A stretch of 64,000 nucleotides of DNA from an uncultured Lachnospiraceae bacterium (lineage in GTDB: Bacteria; Bacillota; Clostridia; Lachnospirales; Lachnospiraceae): NCBI GenBank assembly GCA_900315505.1, contig OMZG01000003.1, forward strand, positions 1 to 64,000, read 5' to 3'. How positions within the stretch are numbered: position 1 is the first letter of the stretch; each line of letters begins with the position of its first letter. Shown here piece by piece: positions 37,594-45,519 of this stretch. The position numbers and the translations under genes are program-made. The notes beneath the pieces were generated by a model. It did no database searches. It worked only from the letters and a program-made list of their open reading frames with translations, and was not told the origin of the DNA.

Positions 37594-38310
37594 TTGAAAC
37601 TAGTTTCACTTGAAAAAGAACTGGCTGGGAATGAATATCCGGGCCGCGGAATAGTAGTTGGAAAATCAGCCGATGGAAAATATGCGGTGACAGCTTATTT
37701 CATCATGGGGCGGTCATCGAATTCGAGAAATCGTATCTTCGTGGAATCCGAGGATGAAGGTATCAGGACAGAGGCCTTTGACCCAAGCAAGCTCGAGGAT
37801 CCGTCGCTTATCATCTATGCCCCGGTCAGGGTGACAGGAAATGATACGATCGTGACGAACGGCGATCAGACCGATACTGTATTCGAGGGCCTGAACAAGG
37901 GACTTACGTTTGAGCAGTCACTCAGGAGCCGTGAAGCAGAGCCTGATGAGCCGAACTACACTCCTCGTATTTCTGCTGATCTGCATGTGGATAAAGGCGA
38001 GTTCTCTTATCAGATGTCAATTCTTAAGAGCGATCTGATGGATCCGTCATGCACTGACAGATACACATTCTCTTATGACAAGCCAAAGGCTGGTGAGGGT
38101 CGTTTCATTCATACATACATGGGTGATGGCAATCCGCTTCCTTCATTCGAAGGAGAGCCGACTCCTGTAGAGATCCGTGGCGATATTGATGAGTTTACAG
38201 ATCTTGTATGGAACAATCTGAATGAGGATAATAAAGTGTCGCTCTTCGTACGTTTCATAGATATAGAGACGAGGAGATATGAGATGAGAATAGTGAATAA
38301 GAATCATTAA
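37594..38310 (+). CDS. purO: IMP cyclohydrolase, PurO (archaeal) type
   Basis: This 238-residue protein closes FAICAR to IMP, the last step of purine synthesis. It matches the PurO family (ELAGNEYPGRGIVVGKSADGKYAVTAYFIMGRS in pieces; YFIMGRSSNSRNRIF) of the Ntn-hydrolase fold, not the PurH N-terminal domain. I chose TTG 37594 because AGGAGG (37583-37588) is 5 bases upstream; the longer frame from 37555 would contain that site. The gene before is a purine permease, and the gene after supplies the preceding enzymatic step. Confidence 0.85.
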   Translation: MKLVSLEKELAGNEYPGRGIVVGKSADGKYAVTAYFIMGRSSNSRNRIFVESEDEGIRTEAFDPSKLEDPSLIIYAPVRVTGNDTIVTNGDQTDTVFEGLNKGLTFEQSLRSREAEPDEPNYTPRISADLHVDKGEFSYQMSILKSDLMDPSCTDRYTFSYDKPKAGEGRFIHTYMGDGNPLPSFEGEPTPVEIRGDIDEFTDLVWNNLNEDNKVSLFVRFIDIETRRYEMRIVNKNH

Positions 38311-38349
38311 TGTGTGGTGAATTTGGTGCAATAAGAAAGGATCATCATT

Positions 38350-39531
38350 ATGAAAGAATTTCAGTTAAAATACGGCTGTAACCCCAATCAGAAGCCATCA
38401 CGAATCTACATGGAAGATGGTTCAGACCTTCCGGTAACTGTGCTTAATGGCAGACCGGGCTACATCAATTTTCTTGATGCCCTGAATGGCTGGCAGCTTG
38501 TATCAGAGATGAAGAAGGCTACAGGACTTGCAAGTGCTACTTCATTCAAGCATGTATCGCCTGCCGGAGCTGCTACAGGACTTCCGCTCTCCGATGTCGA
38601 GAGAAAGATATACTGGGTCGATGACATGGATATGGAGTTCTCTCCACTTGCAAATGCTTATGCAAGAGCGAGAGGCGCTGACCGTATGTCTTCATTCGGA
38701 GATTTCATCGCACTTTCAGATGTCTGTGATGTTCCTACTGCAGAGATCATCAAGCGTGAGGTATCAGATGGTGTGATCGCGCCTGGATATGAGCCTGAGG
38801 CTCTCGAGATCCTGAAGCATAAGAAAAGGGGCAATTACAACGTCATTCAGATTGATGAGAATTATGTGCCTGCTGCCATCGAGAAGAAGCAGGTATTCGG
38901 CGTGACCTTCGAGCAGGGAAGAAACGAGCTTCATATCGGACCTGATTTCTTCGACAATATCGTGACGAAGAATAAGGATCTTCCTGATTCTGCAAAGAGA
39001 GACCTGGCAATCTCAATGATCACACTGAAGTATACGCAGAGTAATTCAGTCTGCTACGTAAAGAATGGTCAGGCTATAGGTATCGGAGCAGGACAGCAGT
39101 CACGTATCCACTGCACCAGACTTGCAGGAAGTAAGGCAGATAACTGGTGGCTTCGCCAGTGCCCGAAGGTTCTTGAGCTACCTTTCAAGGACGATGTGCA
39201 CAGAGCTGACAGGGACAATGCAATCGACCTCTACATCGGAGATGAGTATGAGGATCTGCTCGCAGAAGGTTCGTGGCAGAATGTGTTCACTAAGAAGCCT
39301 GATGTGTTTACGAAGGAAGAGAAGAGAGCATGGCTCGACAAGAATACGGACGTGGCTCTTGGTTCTGATGCATTCTTCCCATTCGGAGACAATATCGAGA
39401 GAGCACACAAGAGCGGTGTGAAATATGTAGCTGAGCCGGGCGGCTCGATCCGTGATGACAATGTCATAGATGTCTGCGATAAGTATGACATGGTGATGTC
39501 ATTTACAGGAATCAGACTGTTCCATCACTGA
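38350..39531 (+). CDS. purH: AICAR transformylase (stand-alone PurH C-terminal domain)
   Basis: A 393-residue enzyme that formylates AICAR with 10-formyl-THF. It has only the transformylase half: QLKYGCNPNQKPS at the start, ATSFKHVSPAGAA (catalytic K-H pair) and GIGAGQQSRIHCTRLAGSKA (folate/AICAR loop). The usual N-terminal IMP cyclohydrolase domain is absent and its job falls to PurO just upstream. Length fits the free-standing Clostridial form. GAAAGGA precedes the ATG. Confidence 0.93.
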   Translation: MKEFQLKYGCNPNQKPSRIYMEDGSDLPVTVLNGRPGYINFLDALNGWQLVSEMKKATGLASATSFKHVSPAGAATGLPLSDVERKIYWVDDMDMEFSPLANAYARARGADRMSSFGDFIALSDVCDVPTAEIIKREVSDGVIAPGYEPEALEILKHKKRGNYNVIQIDENYVPAAIEKKQVFGVTFEQGRNELHIGPDFFDNIVTKNKDLPDSAKRDLAISMITLKYTQSNSVCYVKNGQAIGIGAGQQSRIHCTRLAGSKADNWWLRQCPKVLELPFKDDVHRADRDNAIDLYIGDEYEDLLAEGSWQNVFTKKPDVFTKEEKRAWLDKNTDVALGSDAFFPFGDNIERAHKSGVKYVAEPGGSIRDDNVIDVCDKYDMVMSFTGIRLFHH

Positions 39532-39532
39532 T

Positions 39533-40012
39533 ATGAAGATTACAATAGCCTGTGTTGGCAAAATAAAGGAAAAATTTTTCAGAGAGGCACTTGCTGAATA
39601 CAGCAAGCGCCTTTCACGTTATGCGAAGATTGATATCGTGGAAGTAAAGGACGAGAAGACTCCGGAGAATGCTTCAGATGCAGAAGAGAGAAAGATAAAG
39701 GAGACAGAAGGGAAGCGGCTTCTTGAGAAGATACCGGACTCATCATATGTCATTGCCCTTGCAATCCAGGGAGAGATGCTGACATCAGAGAAACTTGCGG
39801 CCAGGATTGAGAGACTGGGCCTTTGGGGAAAGAGCCATATAGTATTTGTGATCGGCGGTTCCCTAGGGCTGTCAGATGAGGTGATGAAGAGAGCGGACTA
39901 TGCACTGTCTTTCTCAAGGATGACCTTCCCCCACCAACTGATGAGAGTGATACTCTTAGAGCAGATCTACAGGTCGTACCGGATCATAAGTCATGAGCCA
40001 TATCATAAGTGA
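39533..40012 (+). CDS. rlmH: 23S rRNA (pseudouridine1915-N3)-methyltransferase
   Basis: A 159-residue SPOUT-fold methyltransferase acting on helix 69 of 23S rRNA. The start MKITIACVGKIKEKFFREAL, the SAM-knot stretch FVIGGSLGLSDEV and the end SFSRMTFPHQLMRVILLEQIYRSYRI are diagnostic. It begins one base after the purH stop, so it is translationally coupled. Length is exactly typical (159). Confidence 0.97.
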   Translation: MKITIACVGKIKEKFFREALAEYSKRLSRYAKIDIVEVKDEKTPENASDAEERKIKETEGKRLLEKIPDSSYVIALAIQGEMLTSEKLAARIERLGLWGKSHIVFVIGGSLGLSDEVMKRADYALSFSRMTFPHQLMRVILLEQIYRSYRIISHEPYHK

Positions 40013-40094
40013 ACCTCTGGTAAGCGATATATGTCGGGAAGATCCAAAAGACGTGCTGATAATGAAAGCTTAATAGAAAATTATTATTCTGGTA

Positions 40095-40123
40095 TTGTTC
40101 TCAGAATAAAAATGCGTTACAAT
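40095..40123 (+). promoter_or_regulatory. larE promoter, predicted leaderless start
   Basis: TTGTTC (40095-40100), a 17-bp spacer and TACAAT (40118-40123). The ATG at 40131 begins 7 bases after the -10 and there is no Shine-Dalgarno, so transcription likely starts on the start codon. Confidence 0.6.
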
Positions 40124-40130
40124 AGCACCC

Positions 40131-40934
40131 ATGACCGCAGAAGAAAAGTATATCAATTTAAAAGATTACCTTCGTTCACTTGGCTCAGTGGCTGTCGCCT
40201 TTTCAGGCGGAGTGGACTCTACATTTTTACTCAGGACCGCACATGATGTACTTGGAGACAGGTGCATTGCTGTGACAGCGAGGTCCGCTTCTTTCCCGAA
40301 GAGGGAACTGCATGAGGCAGAGAATTTCTGTAAGAAGGAGGGCATCAGACATTTCGAGGTGGATTCTGAGGAACTGAAGATTCCGGGATTCTCTCACAAC
40401 CCGACGAACAGATGCTATCTGTGCAAGCATGAGCTTTTTACAGAGATTCTTGAGCTCGCAAGGGAGAATGGAATCGAAGCTGTCGCCGAGGGCTCCAATA
40501 TGGATGACAACGGTGATTACAGACCGGGACTTCAGGCGGTGGCCGAGCTTGGAATCAGGAGCCCGCTGAGACATACAGAATTGTATAAGAATGAGATAAG
40601 AGAACTGTCGAAGGAGCTTGGCCTTCCTACCTGGAACAAGCAGAGCTTCGCGTGTCTGTCATCGCGATTCGTATATGGCGAGGAGATTACTGTTCCGAAG
40701 CTTTCAATGGTTGATAAGGCAGAGCAGCTCCTTCTTGATCTCGGATTTCATCAGGTGAGGGTCAGAATTCATGGAGATAATCTGGCAAGGATTGAGGTCG
40801 ATGAGAATGACCTGGACAAGGTTTTGAAATACAGGAGAAAGATCACAGATGACTTCAAGTCATATGGATTCACCTATGTGACAATGGATCTGACCGGTTA
40901 CAGGACCGGCAGCATGAATGAGACGATTCACTAG
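40131..40934 (+). CDS. larE: LarE-family ATP-dependent sulfur transferase
   Basis: A 267-residue PP-loop protein: SGGVDS at 25-30. LarE builds the nickel pincer cofactor of lactate racemase, giving up a cysteine sulfur (C176 in Lactobacillus). The matching residue is C175 (KQSFACLSSRF). There is also C95-x2-C98 (NRCYLCKHE), so a cluster-binding three-cysteine type is possible. No larA, larB or larC is present in the window, so the cofactor's user, or another thiolation role, is unknown. The start has no Shine-Dalgarno. Confidence 0.88.
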   Translation: MTAEEKYINLKDYLRSLGSVAVAFSGGVDSTFLLRTAHDVLGDRCIAVTARSASFPKRELHEAENFCKKEGIRHFEVDSEELKIPGFSHNPTNRCYLCKHELFTEILELARENGIEAVAEGSNMDDNGDYRPGLQAVAELGIRSPLRHTELYKNEIRELSKELGLPTWNKQSFACLSSRFVYGEEITVPKLSMVDKAEQLLLDLGFHQVRVRIHGDNLARIEVDENDLDKVLKYRRKITDDFKSYGFTYVTMDLTGYRTGSMNETIH

Positions 40935-40959
40935 ATGAATCTGAAAAGGAGAACGTATA

Positions 40960-42150
40960 ATGGCAGCCGTTAAGGAAAAGATATGCGGCATGGCAGCCGC
41001 AGAAGGACAGGAGACTGAGGCAGATGCACTGTCACAGGCAGACAGCAGAGACAGGCAGATAGTAAAGACAAGTATTGTAGGAATCCTGGCTAATGTATTT
41101 CTTGCAGTATTTAAGGCTGTAATTGGAACGATATCAGGATCTATCGCAATCACCCTTGATGCGGTGAATAATCTTTCAGATGCAGCAAGCTCAGTCATCA
41201 CGATTGTAGGAACAAAGCTTGCCGGTAAGCCTGCGGACAAGAAGCATCCATTCGGCTATGGACGAATAGAATACCTGAGTGCAATGATCATTTCAGTCAT
41301 CGTTCTATATGCAGGTGTCACCTCGCTTAAGGAATCAGTCACGAAGATCATTCATCCTGAGGCAGCAAATTACACGACTATTGCTCTTGTGATAGTGGCG
41401 GCAGCAGTTCTTGTAAAGATTATTCTCGGCAGATATGTGGAAAGCATGGGCCATAGGGTGAATTCTGACTCGCTGGTAGCTTCAGGAAAGGATGCTACTC
41501 TTGACTCAGTTATTTCAGCATCTACCCTTGTAGCAGCAGTCATCTATATCATTACAAACGTATCTCTTGAGTCGTGGCTTGCTGCCATTATCTCAGTTGT
41601 CATCATCAAGTCGGGTATCGATATGCTGCGTGAGACGATTTCAGAAATCCTTGGTGAGCGTGCAGACAAGGATCTCGCGAGAGATATTAAGAAGACCGTC
41701 ATGAAGTATCCGGGAGTGAGTGGAGTATATGACCTGGTGCTCAATAACTATGGCCCGGACGCATATAATGGCTCACTTCATATCGAGGTACCTGACACAT
41801 ATTCAGCATCTCAGATAGATGAGCTTACGAGAAAAATAACATTAGGTGTATATCTGAAGCATCAGGTGATCCTCACGGCAATCAGCGTTTATTCACTGAA
41901 TACGAAGGACCCGCATATAGTAGAGGTCAGGAAAAATGTTTTGTCAATCGCGAATAAGGATCCCTACATTCTTCAGATGCACGGCTTCTACCTGAATGAA
42001 GAAGAGAAGACAATACGCTTCGATCTCGTGGTCAGCTTCGATGCACCTGACAGGAATATCGCGTTTCAAAATGTGATTGACAGGATAAAAGAAGCGTATC
42101 CGGGATATCAGATCAATGCAGTAATGGATACTGACTTTGCGGAAAGCTGA
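40960..42150 (+). CDS. cation diffusion facilitator (CDF) metal exporter
   Basis: A 396-residue protein with about six membrane helices and a C-terminal cytosolic ferredoxin-like domain (about 225-300), plus a further domain of some 90 residues. Metal-site residues are seen in TLDAVNNLSDAASS (helix 2) and in helix 5 (DSLVASGKDATLDSVISAS). The HPFGYGRIEYLSAM block is typical. It likely exports Zn2+, Mn2+ or Fe2+ against protons. The second C-terminal domain is common in the Clostridial clade. It follows larE by 25 bp. Confidence 0.92.
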   Translation: MAAVKEKICGMAAAEGQETEADALSQADSRDRQIVKTSIVGILANVFLAVFKAVIGTISGSIAITLDAVNNLSDAASSVITIVGTKLAGKPADKKHPFGYGRIEYLSAMIISVIVLYAGVTSLKESVTKIIHPEAANYTTIALVIVAAAVLVKIILGRYVESMGHRVNSDSLVASGKDATLDSVISASTLVAAVIYIITNVSLESWLAAIISVVIIKSGIDMLRETISEILGERADKDLARDIKKTVMKYPGVSGVYDLVLNNYGPDAYNGSLHIEVPDTYSASQIDELTRKITLGVYLKHQVILTAISVYSLNTKDPHIVEVRKNVLSIANKDPYILQMHGFYLNEEEKTIRFDLVVSFDAPDRNIAFQNVIDRIKEAYPGYQINAVMDTDFAES

Positions 42151-42308
42151 CGCAATGAAAAAATACTGGTGAAAAAATATGTAAGGATGCGGCCGGAAAT
42201 ATATCATAAATCTGATATTTTTGGTATGAATAATAGTATATTTTCTGATTCCGAAATAGGATAATAGCATTAGTAGGTTAAACTGATATATGAAAGGAAT
42301 CAGGAAAT

Positions 42309-44729
42309 ATGAGATACGGATCATTTGATGAAAAGAACAGGGAGTATATTATAGACAGACCGGACACACCCAAGCCCTGGGCGAACTACCTCGGATCACC
42401 GGAGTACGGTGCCATCATATCGAATAACGCAGGTGGATACTCTTTCGTAAAGAGCGGTGCAAACGGTAGGATCATCAGATATATCTTCAATGGGCAGGAC
42501 AAGCCTGGCAGATATATCTACATCAGGGACAATGAGAGCAGGGACTACTGGTCAGCATCATGGCAGCCAGTGGGCAAGAATCTGAGTGAGTATAAGAGCA
42601 TCTGCCGTCACGGACTCGGCTACACAGTATTCGAATCAGACTACAGCGGGATTCATTCGGAGGCCCTGTACTATGTCCCAGAGGGCAAGGCTTACGAGGT
42701 ATGGAGACTTAAGGTAAAGAATACTTCAGATGCCACGAGAAAGCTTACCCTGACAGGCTACGCAGAATTCACGAATCATGATAATTACGAGCAGGACAGC
42801 GTAAATCTCCAGTATTCACAGTTCATCACGAGCACTGAGTTCAGAGACAACCGGGTGATGCAGAAGCTTCATGGCAATCTTGATGCCGAGACAGCAAAGG
42901 GTGATGAGGTAGACGGCAAGCTGGTTACAGAGAGATTCTTCGGACTTGCAGGTGGAGAAGTATCCTCATACAGTGGAGACAGGGATTCGTTCATAGGCAA
43001 TTACCACGGATACAATAATCCGGTCGGGGTTGAGAACGGCGACCTTGGCAATGCTGATGCATACAATGGCTATTGCTGCGGAGCAGTTTCTACAGTAGTA
43101 GAATTAAAGCCGGGCGAGGAGAAGACAGTAGCCTTCATCCTGGGTGAGCATGATGATAAGGCTGCAGCGGATATAATCGCTTCTTACAGGGATGCTTGTG
43201 CTGTTATTGATAAGGAATGGAATGAGATAAAGACAATCTGGGGTGACAGGCTCAGGGCCTTCCAGGTGAAGACTCCTTCAGAGGAGTTCAATACGATGAT
43301 AAATACCTGGAACGCATACAACTGCTACATGACCTGCATCTGGTCACGTGCAGCGTCATTCGTATATTGCGGACTCAGAAATGGTTACGGCTACAGAGAT
43401 ACGGTACAGGATATCCAGGGAATCATTCATCTGAATCCTGAGCTTGCTCTTGAGAAGATCCGCTTCATGCTGACTGCTCAGGTAGATAACGGCGGCGGAC
43501 TTCCTCTCGTGAAGTTCACTCACAATCCGGGACATGAGGATACACCTGATGACCAGTCATACGTGCAGGAGACAGGACATCCGGCATACAGGGCAGATGA
43601 TGCGCTCTGGCTTTTCCCAACTATTTATAAGTATATTGCAGAGACTGGAAATGTCGATTTCCTGAAGGAGGTACTTCCTTTTGCAAATAAGGACGGAGCA
43701 ACCGTTTACGAGCATCTGAAGAGAGCCATAGACTTCTCTCTGAATCATCTGGGAAAGCATGGACTTCCGGCAGGACTCTATGCAGACTGGAATGACTGCC
43801 TGAGACTCGGAGCAGATGGAGAGTCGGCATTCGTTGCACTCCAGTTCTATTATGCACTCGGAATCCTGAAGGTATTCGCAGCATACGAAAATGATACGAA
43901 GTATGTGGATTTCCTTAGTGAAAAAGAAGATGAATACAGACAGAAGATAAATGACCTGCTCTGGGATGAGGACAGGTTTATCAGAGGATATACAGAGAAG
44001 GGTGAAACTGTCGGAAACAGGGATGCCGTGGAAGCATCAATGTGGCTCAATCCACAATCATGGGCTGTGATCAGTGGCCTGGCAACAGATGATCAGGCAG
44101 AGAAGGCTCTCACGAATGTTCATGAGAAGCTTGATACCCCGTATGGTGTAATCCTTATGGATCCGCCTTATCATGAGCATGCCTTTGATGGAGCGCTTGC
44201 AGTCATTTACAATAAGGGAACAAAGGAGAACTCAGGAGTGTTCTCCCAGACTCAGGGCTGGCTCATCCTTGCAGAGGCACTCCGTGGACATGGTGACAGG
44301 GCATTCGAGTACTGGTATGAAAATGCACCATCAGCACAGAATGATAAGGCAGAGATCAGAAAGCTCGAGCCATACTGCTATGGTCAGTTCACCGAAGGAA
44401 AGGCTTCTCCTCATGCAGGAGAAAGCCATGTACACTGGCTCACGGGTACAGCTTCTACAATGATGGTCGGATGTGTAGAGGGAATCCTTGGTATCAGACC
44501 TGACATCGGTGGAATCAGAATCGCTCCATCTGTTCCGAAGGACTGGGATCATTTCGAGATCGACAAGGACTTCCGTGGAAAGCATCTGCATATCACAGTA
44601 GAGAATCCGAACCATGCAGAGTCAGGATATAAGGAGCTGACGCTCAATGGAAGGTCACTCGAGGGTAATTACATCGATGCAGCACTTCTCGCAGAAAGAA
44701 ATAATGAGATAGTTCTTCAGATGTCATAA
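42309..44729 (+). CDS. cellobiose phosphorylase, GH94
   Basis: An 806-residue cytoplasmic enzyme that splits cellobiose with phosphate into glucose-1-phosphate and glucose. The start MRYGSFDEKNREYIIDRPDTPKPWANYLG (in parts: RPDTPKPW at about 18-25) and length match true cellobiose phosphorylases. The catalytic acid lies in ADWNDCLRLG (D493-D496 segment). It saves one ATP per cellobiose, useful for cellodextrin users. It converges on an AraC gene with a 6-bp overlap (44724-44729). Confidence 0.93.
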   Translation: MRYGSFDEKNREYIIDRPDTPKPWANYLGSPEYGAIISNNAGGYSFVKSGANGRIIRYIFNGQDKPGRYIYIRDNESRDYWSASWQPVGKNLSEYKSICRHGLGYTVFESDYSGIHSEALYYVPEGKAYEVWRLKVKNTSDATRKLTLTGYAEFTNHDNYEQDSVNLQYSQFITSTEFRDNRVMQKLHGNLDAETAKGDEVDGKLVTERFFGLAGGEVSSYSGDRDSFIGNYHGYNNPVGVENGDLGNADAYNGYCCGAVSTVVELKPGEEKTVAFILGEHDDKAAADIIASYRDACAVIDKEWNEIKTIWGDRLRAFQVKTPSEEFNTMINTWNAYNCYMTCIWSRAASFVYCGLRNGYGYRDTVQDIQGIIHLNPELALEKIRFMLTAQVDNGGGLPLVKFTHNPGHEDTPDDQSYVQETGHPAYRADDALWLFPTIYKYIAETGNVDFLKEVLPFANKDGATVYEHLKRAIDFSLNHLGKHGLPAGLYADWNDCLRLGADGESAFVALQFYYALGILKVFAAYENDTKYVDFLSEKEDEYRQKINDLLWDEDRFIRGYTEKGETVGNRDAVEASMWLNPQSWAVISGLATDDQAEKALTNVHEKLDTPYGVILMDPPYHEHAFDGALAVIYNKGTKENSGVFSQTQGWLILAEALRGHGDRAFEYWYENAPSAQNDKAEIRKLEPYCYGQFTEGKASPHAGESHVHWLTGTASTMMVGCVEGILGIRPDIGGIRIAPSVPKDWDHFEIDKDFRGKHLHITVENPNHAESGYKELTLNGRSLEGNYIDAALLAERNNEIVLQMS

Positions 44730-45485
44730 CCATGACTGGGAATCATCGATATTCCACTCTGATCTGCCATATTTCTCACGGTATTTGAGCGGAGTGGTGC
44801 CGATGACCTTCCTGAAGGCCTGGATGAAATGGCTCTGTGACGAAAATGACAGGCGGTTTGCTATATCGACCATTGAATACGGGCTGTACTTCAGCAGATT
44901 GGTAGCTGTTTCGATTTTTTTCTGGCGGACGTATTCACTTACTGATACACCGACCTCCTTCCTGAATAGTCGTGACAGATATCCGGTAGATATCCCTACA
45001 TTATCTGCCACCTCTTCAACAGATATGGGGTCGTTACGATGGATGTAGATATAGTTCAGTGCATTCTGAATAGGCATTGATACACGAAGGCTGTCATTAG
45101 TCATTCGCATCTTCGTAGCGAAGTCAATGACCATCGTATCATGAAGCTGTTCGACCTCGGAGGTGGTCGTAAGGTTATCGAGCTGCTGGATATAGTAGTC
45201 ACTCAGGCGGAAGCCCTGCTCCTCGATCATTCCGGATCTGATGCAGGCGCGGGATACAAGGGCACAGGTAATCACAAAGTGATACTTGATATTAAGGACC
45301 GGATCATGAGACAGCTGACCAAGGCCTTCAGGTTCTGAGAACCTGCGGGCTTCGCAGTTCTTTTTCACGGCCTCGATATTGCCATGAGATACGGCTTCAA
45401 GAAAAGCAGACTCTTCGGATGCAGCGCGATGCTTTTCTTCATCATTATCCTGTTTTATTTCGAAGTGCTCAAATTTTTTTTCCAT
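44724..45485 (-). CDS. AraC-family regulator between two GH94 genes
   Basis: A 253-residue protein with a helical sensor half (about 1-145) and a C-terminal double HTH (about 150-248: ISVEEVADNVGISTGYLSRL and MVDIANRLSFSSQSHFIQAFRK). It has no recognisable sugar-binding cupin. Its 3' end overlaps the first GH94 gene by 6 bp, and its 5' end is 34 bp from the start of the second GH94 gene, which it faces. Control of that gene and of the phosphorylase pair is a fair inference. No Shine-Dalgarno precedes the ATG. Confidence 0.9.
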   Translation of the reverse strand: MEKKFEHFEIKQDNDEEKHRAASEESAFLEAVSHGNIEAVKKNCEARRFSEPEGLGQLSHDPVLNIKYHFVITCALVSRACIRSGMIEEQGFRLSDYYIQQLDNLTTTSEVEQLHDTMVIDFATKMRMTNDSLRVSMPIQNALNYIYIHRNDPISVEEVADNVGISTGYLSRLFRKEVGVSVSEYVRQKKIETATNLLKYSPYSMVDIANRLSFSSQSHFIQAFRKVIGTTPLKYREKYGRSEWNIDDSQSWL

Positions 45486-45491
45486 ATATGG

Positions 45492-45500
45492 ATTATAGCA
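45492..45500 (-). promoter_or_regulatory. extended -10 of the AraC gene, predicted leaderless start
   Basis: On the minus strand TGC-TATAAT (45500-45492) is an extended -10. Six bases later comes the ATG (45485-45483) with no ribosome site. A CCATATATGG palindrome (45482-45491) covers the start codon and could be an operator in the 34-bp divergent gap. Confidence 0.5.
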
Positions 45501-45519
45501 TAATAGGAGGAAATCAACT

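Noticed and set aside
39993..40073. A 26-codon frame (MSHIISEPLV...) overlapping the end of rlmH
   Set aside because: No ribosome site, no conservation evidence, and it starts inside rlmH.
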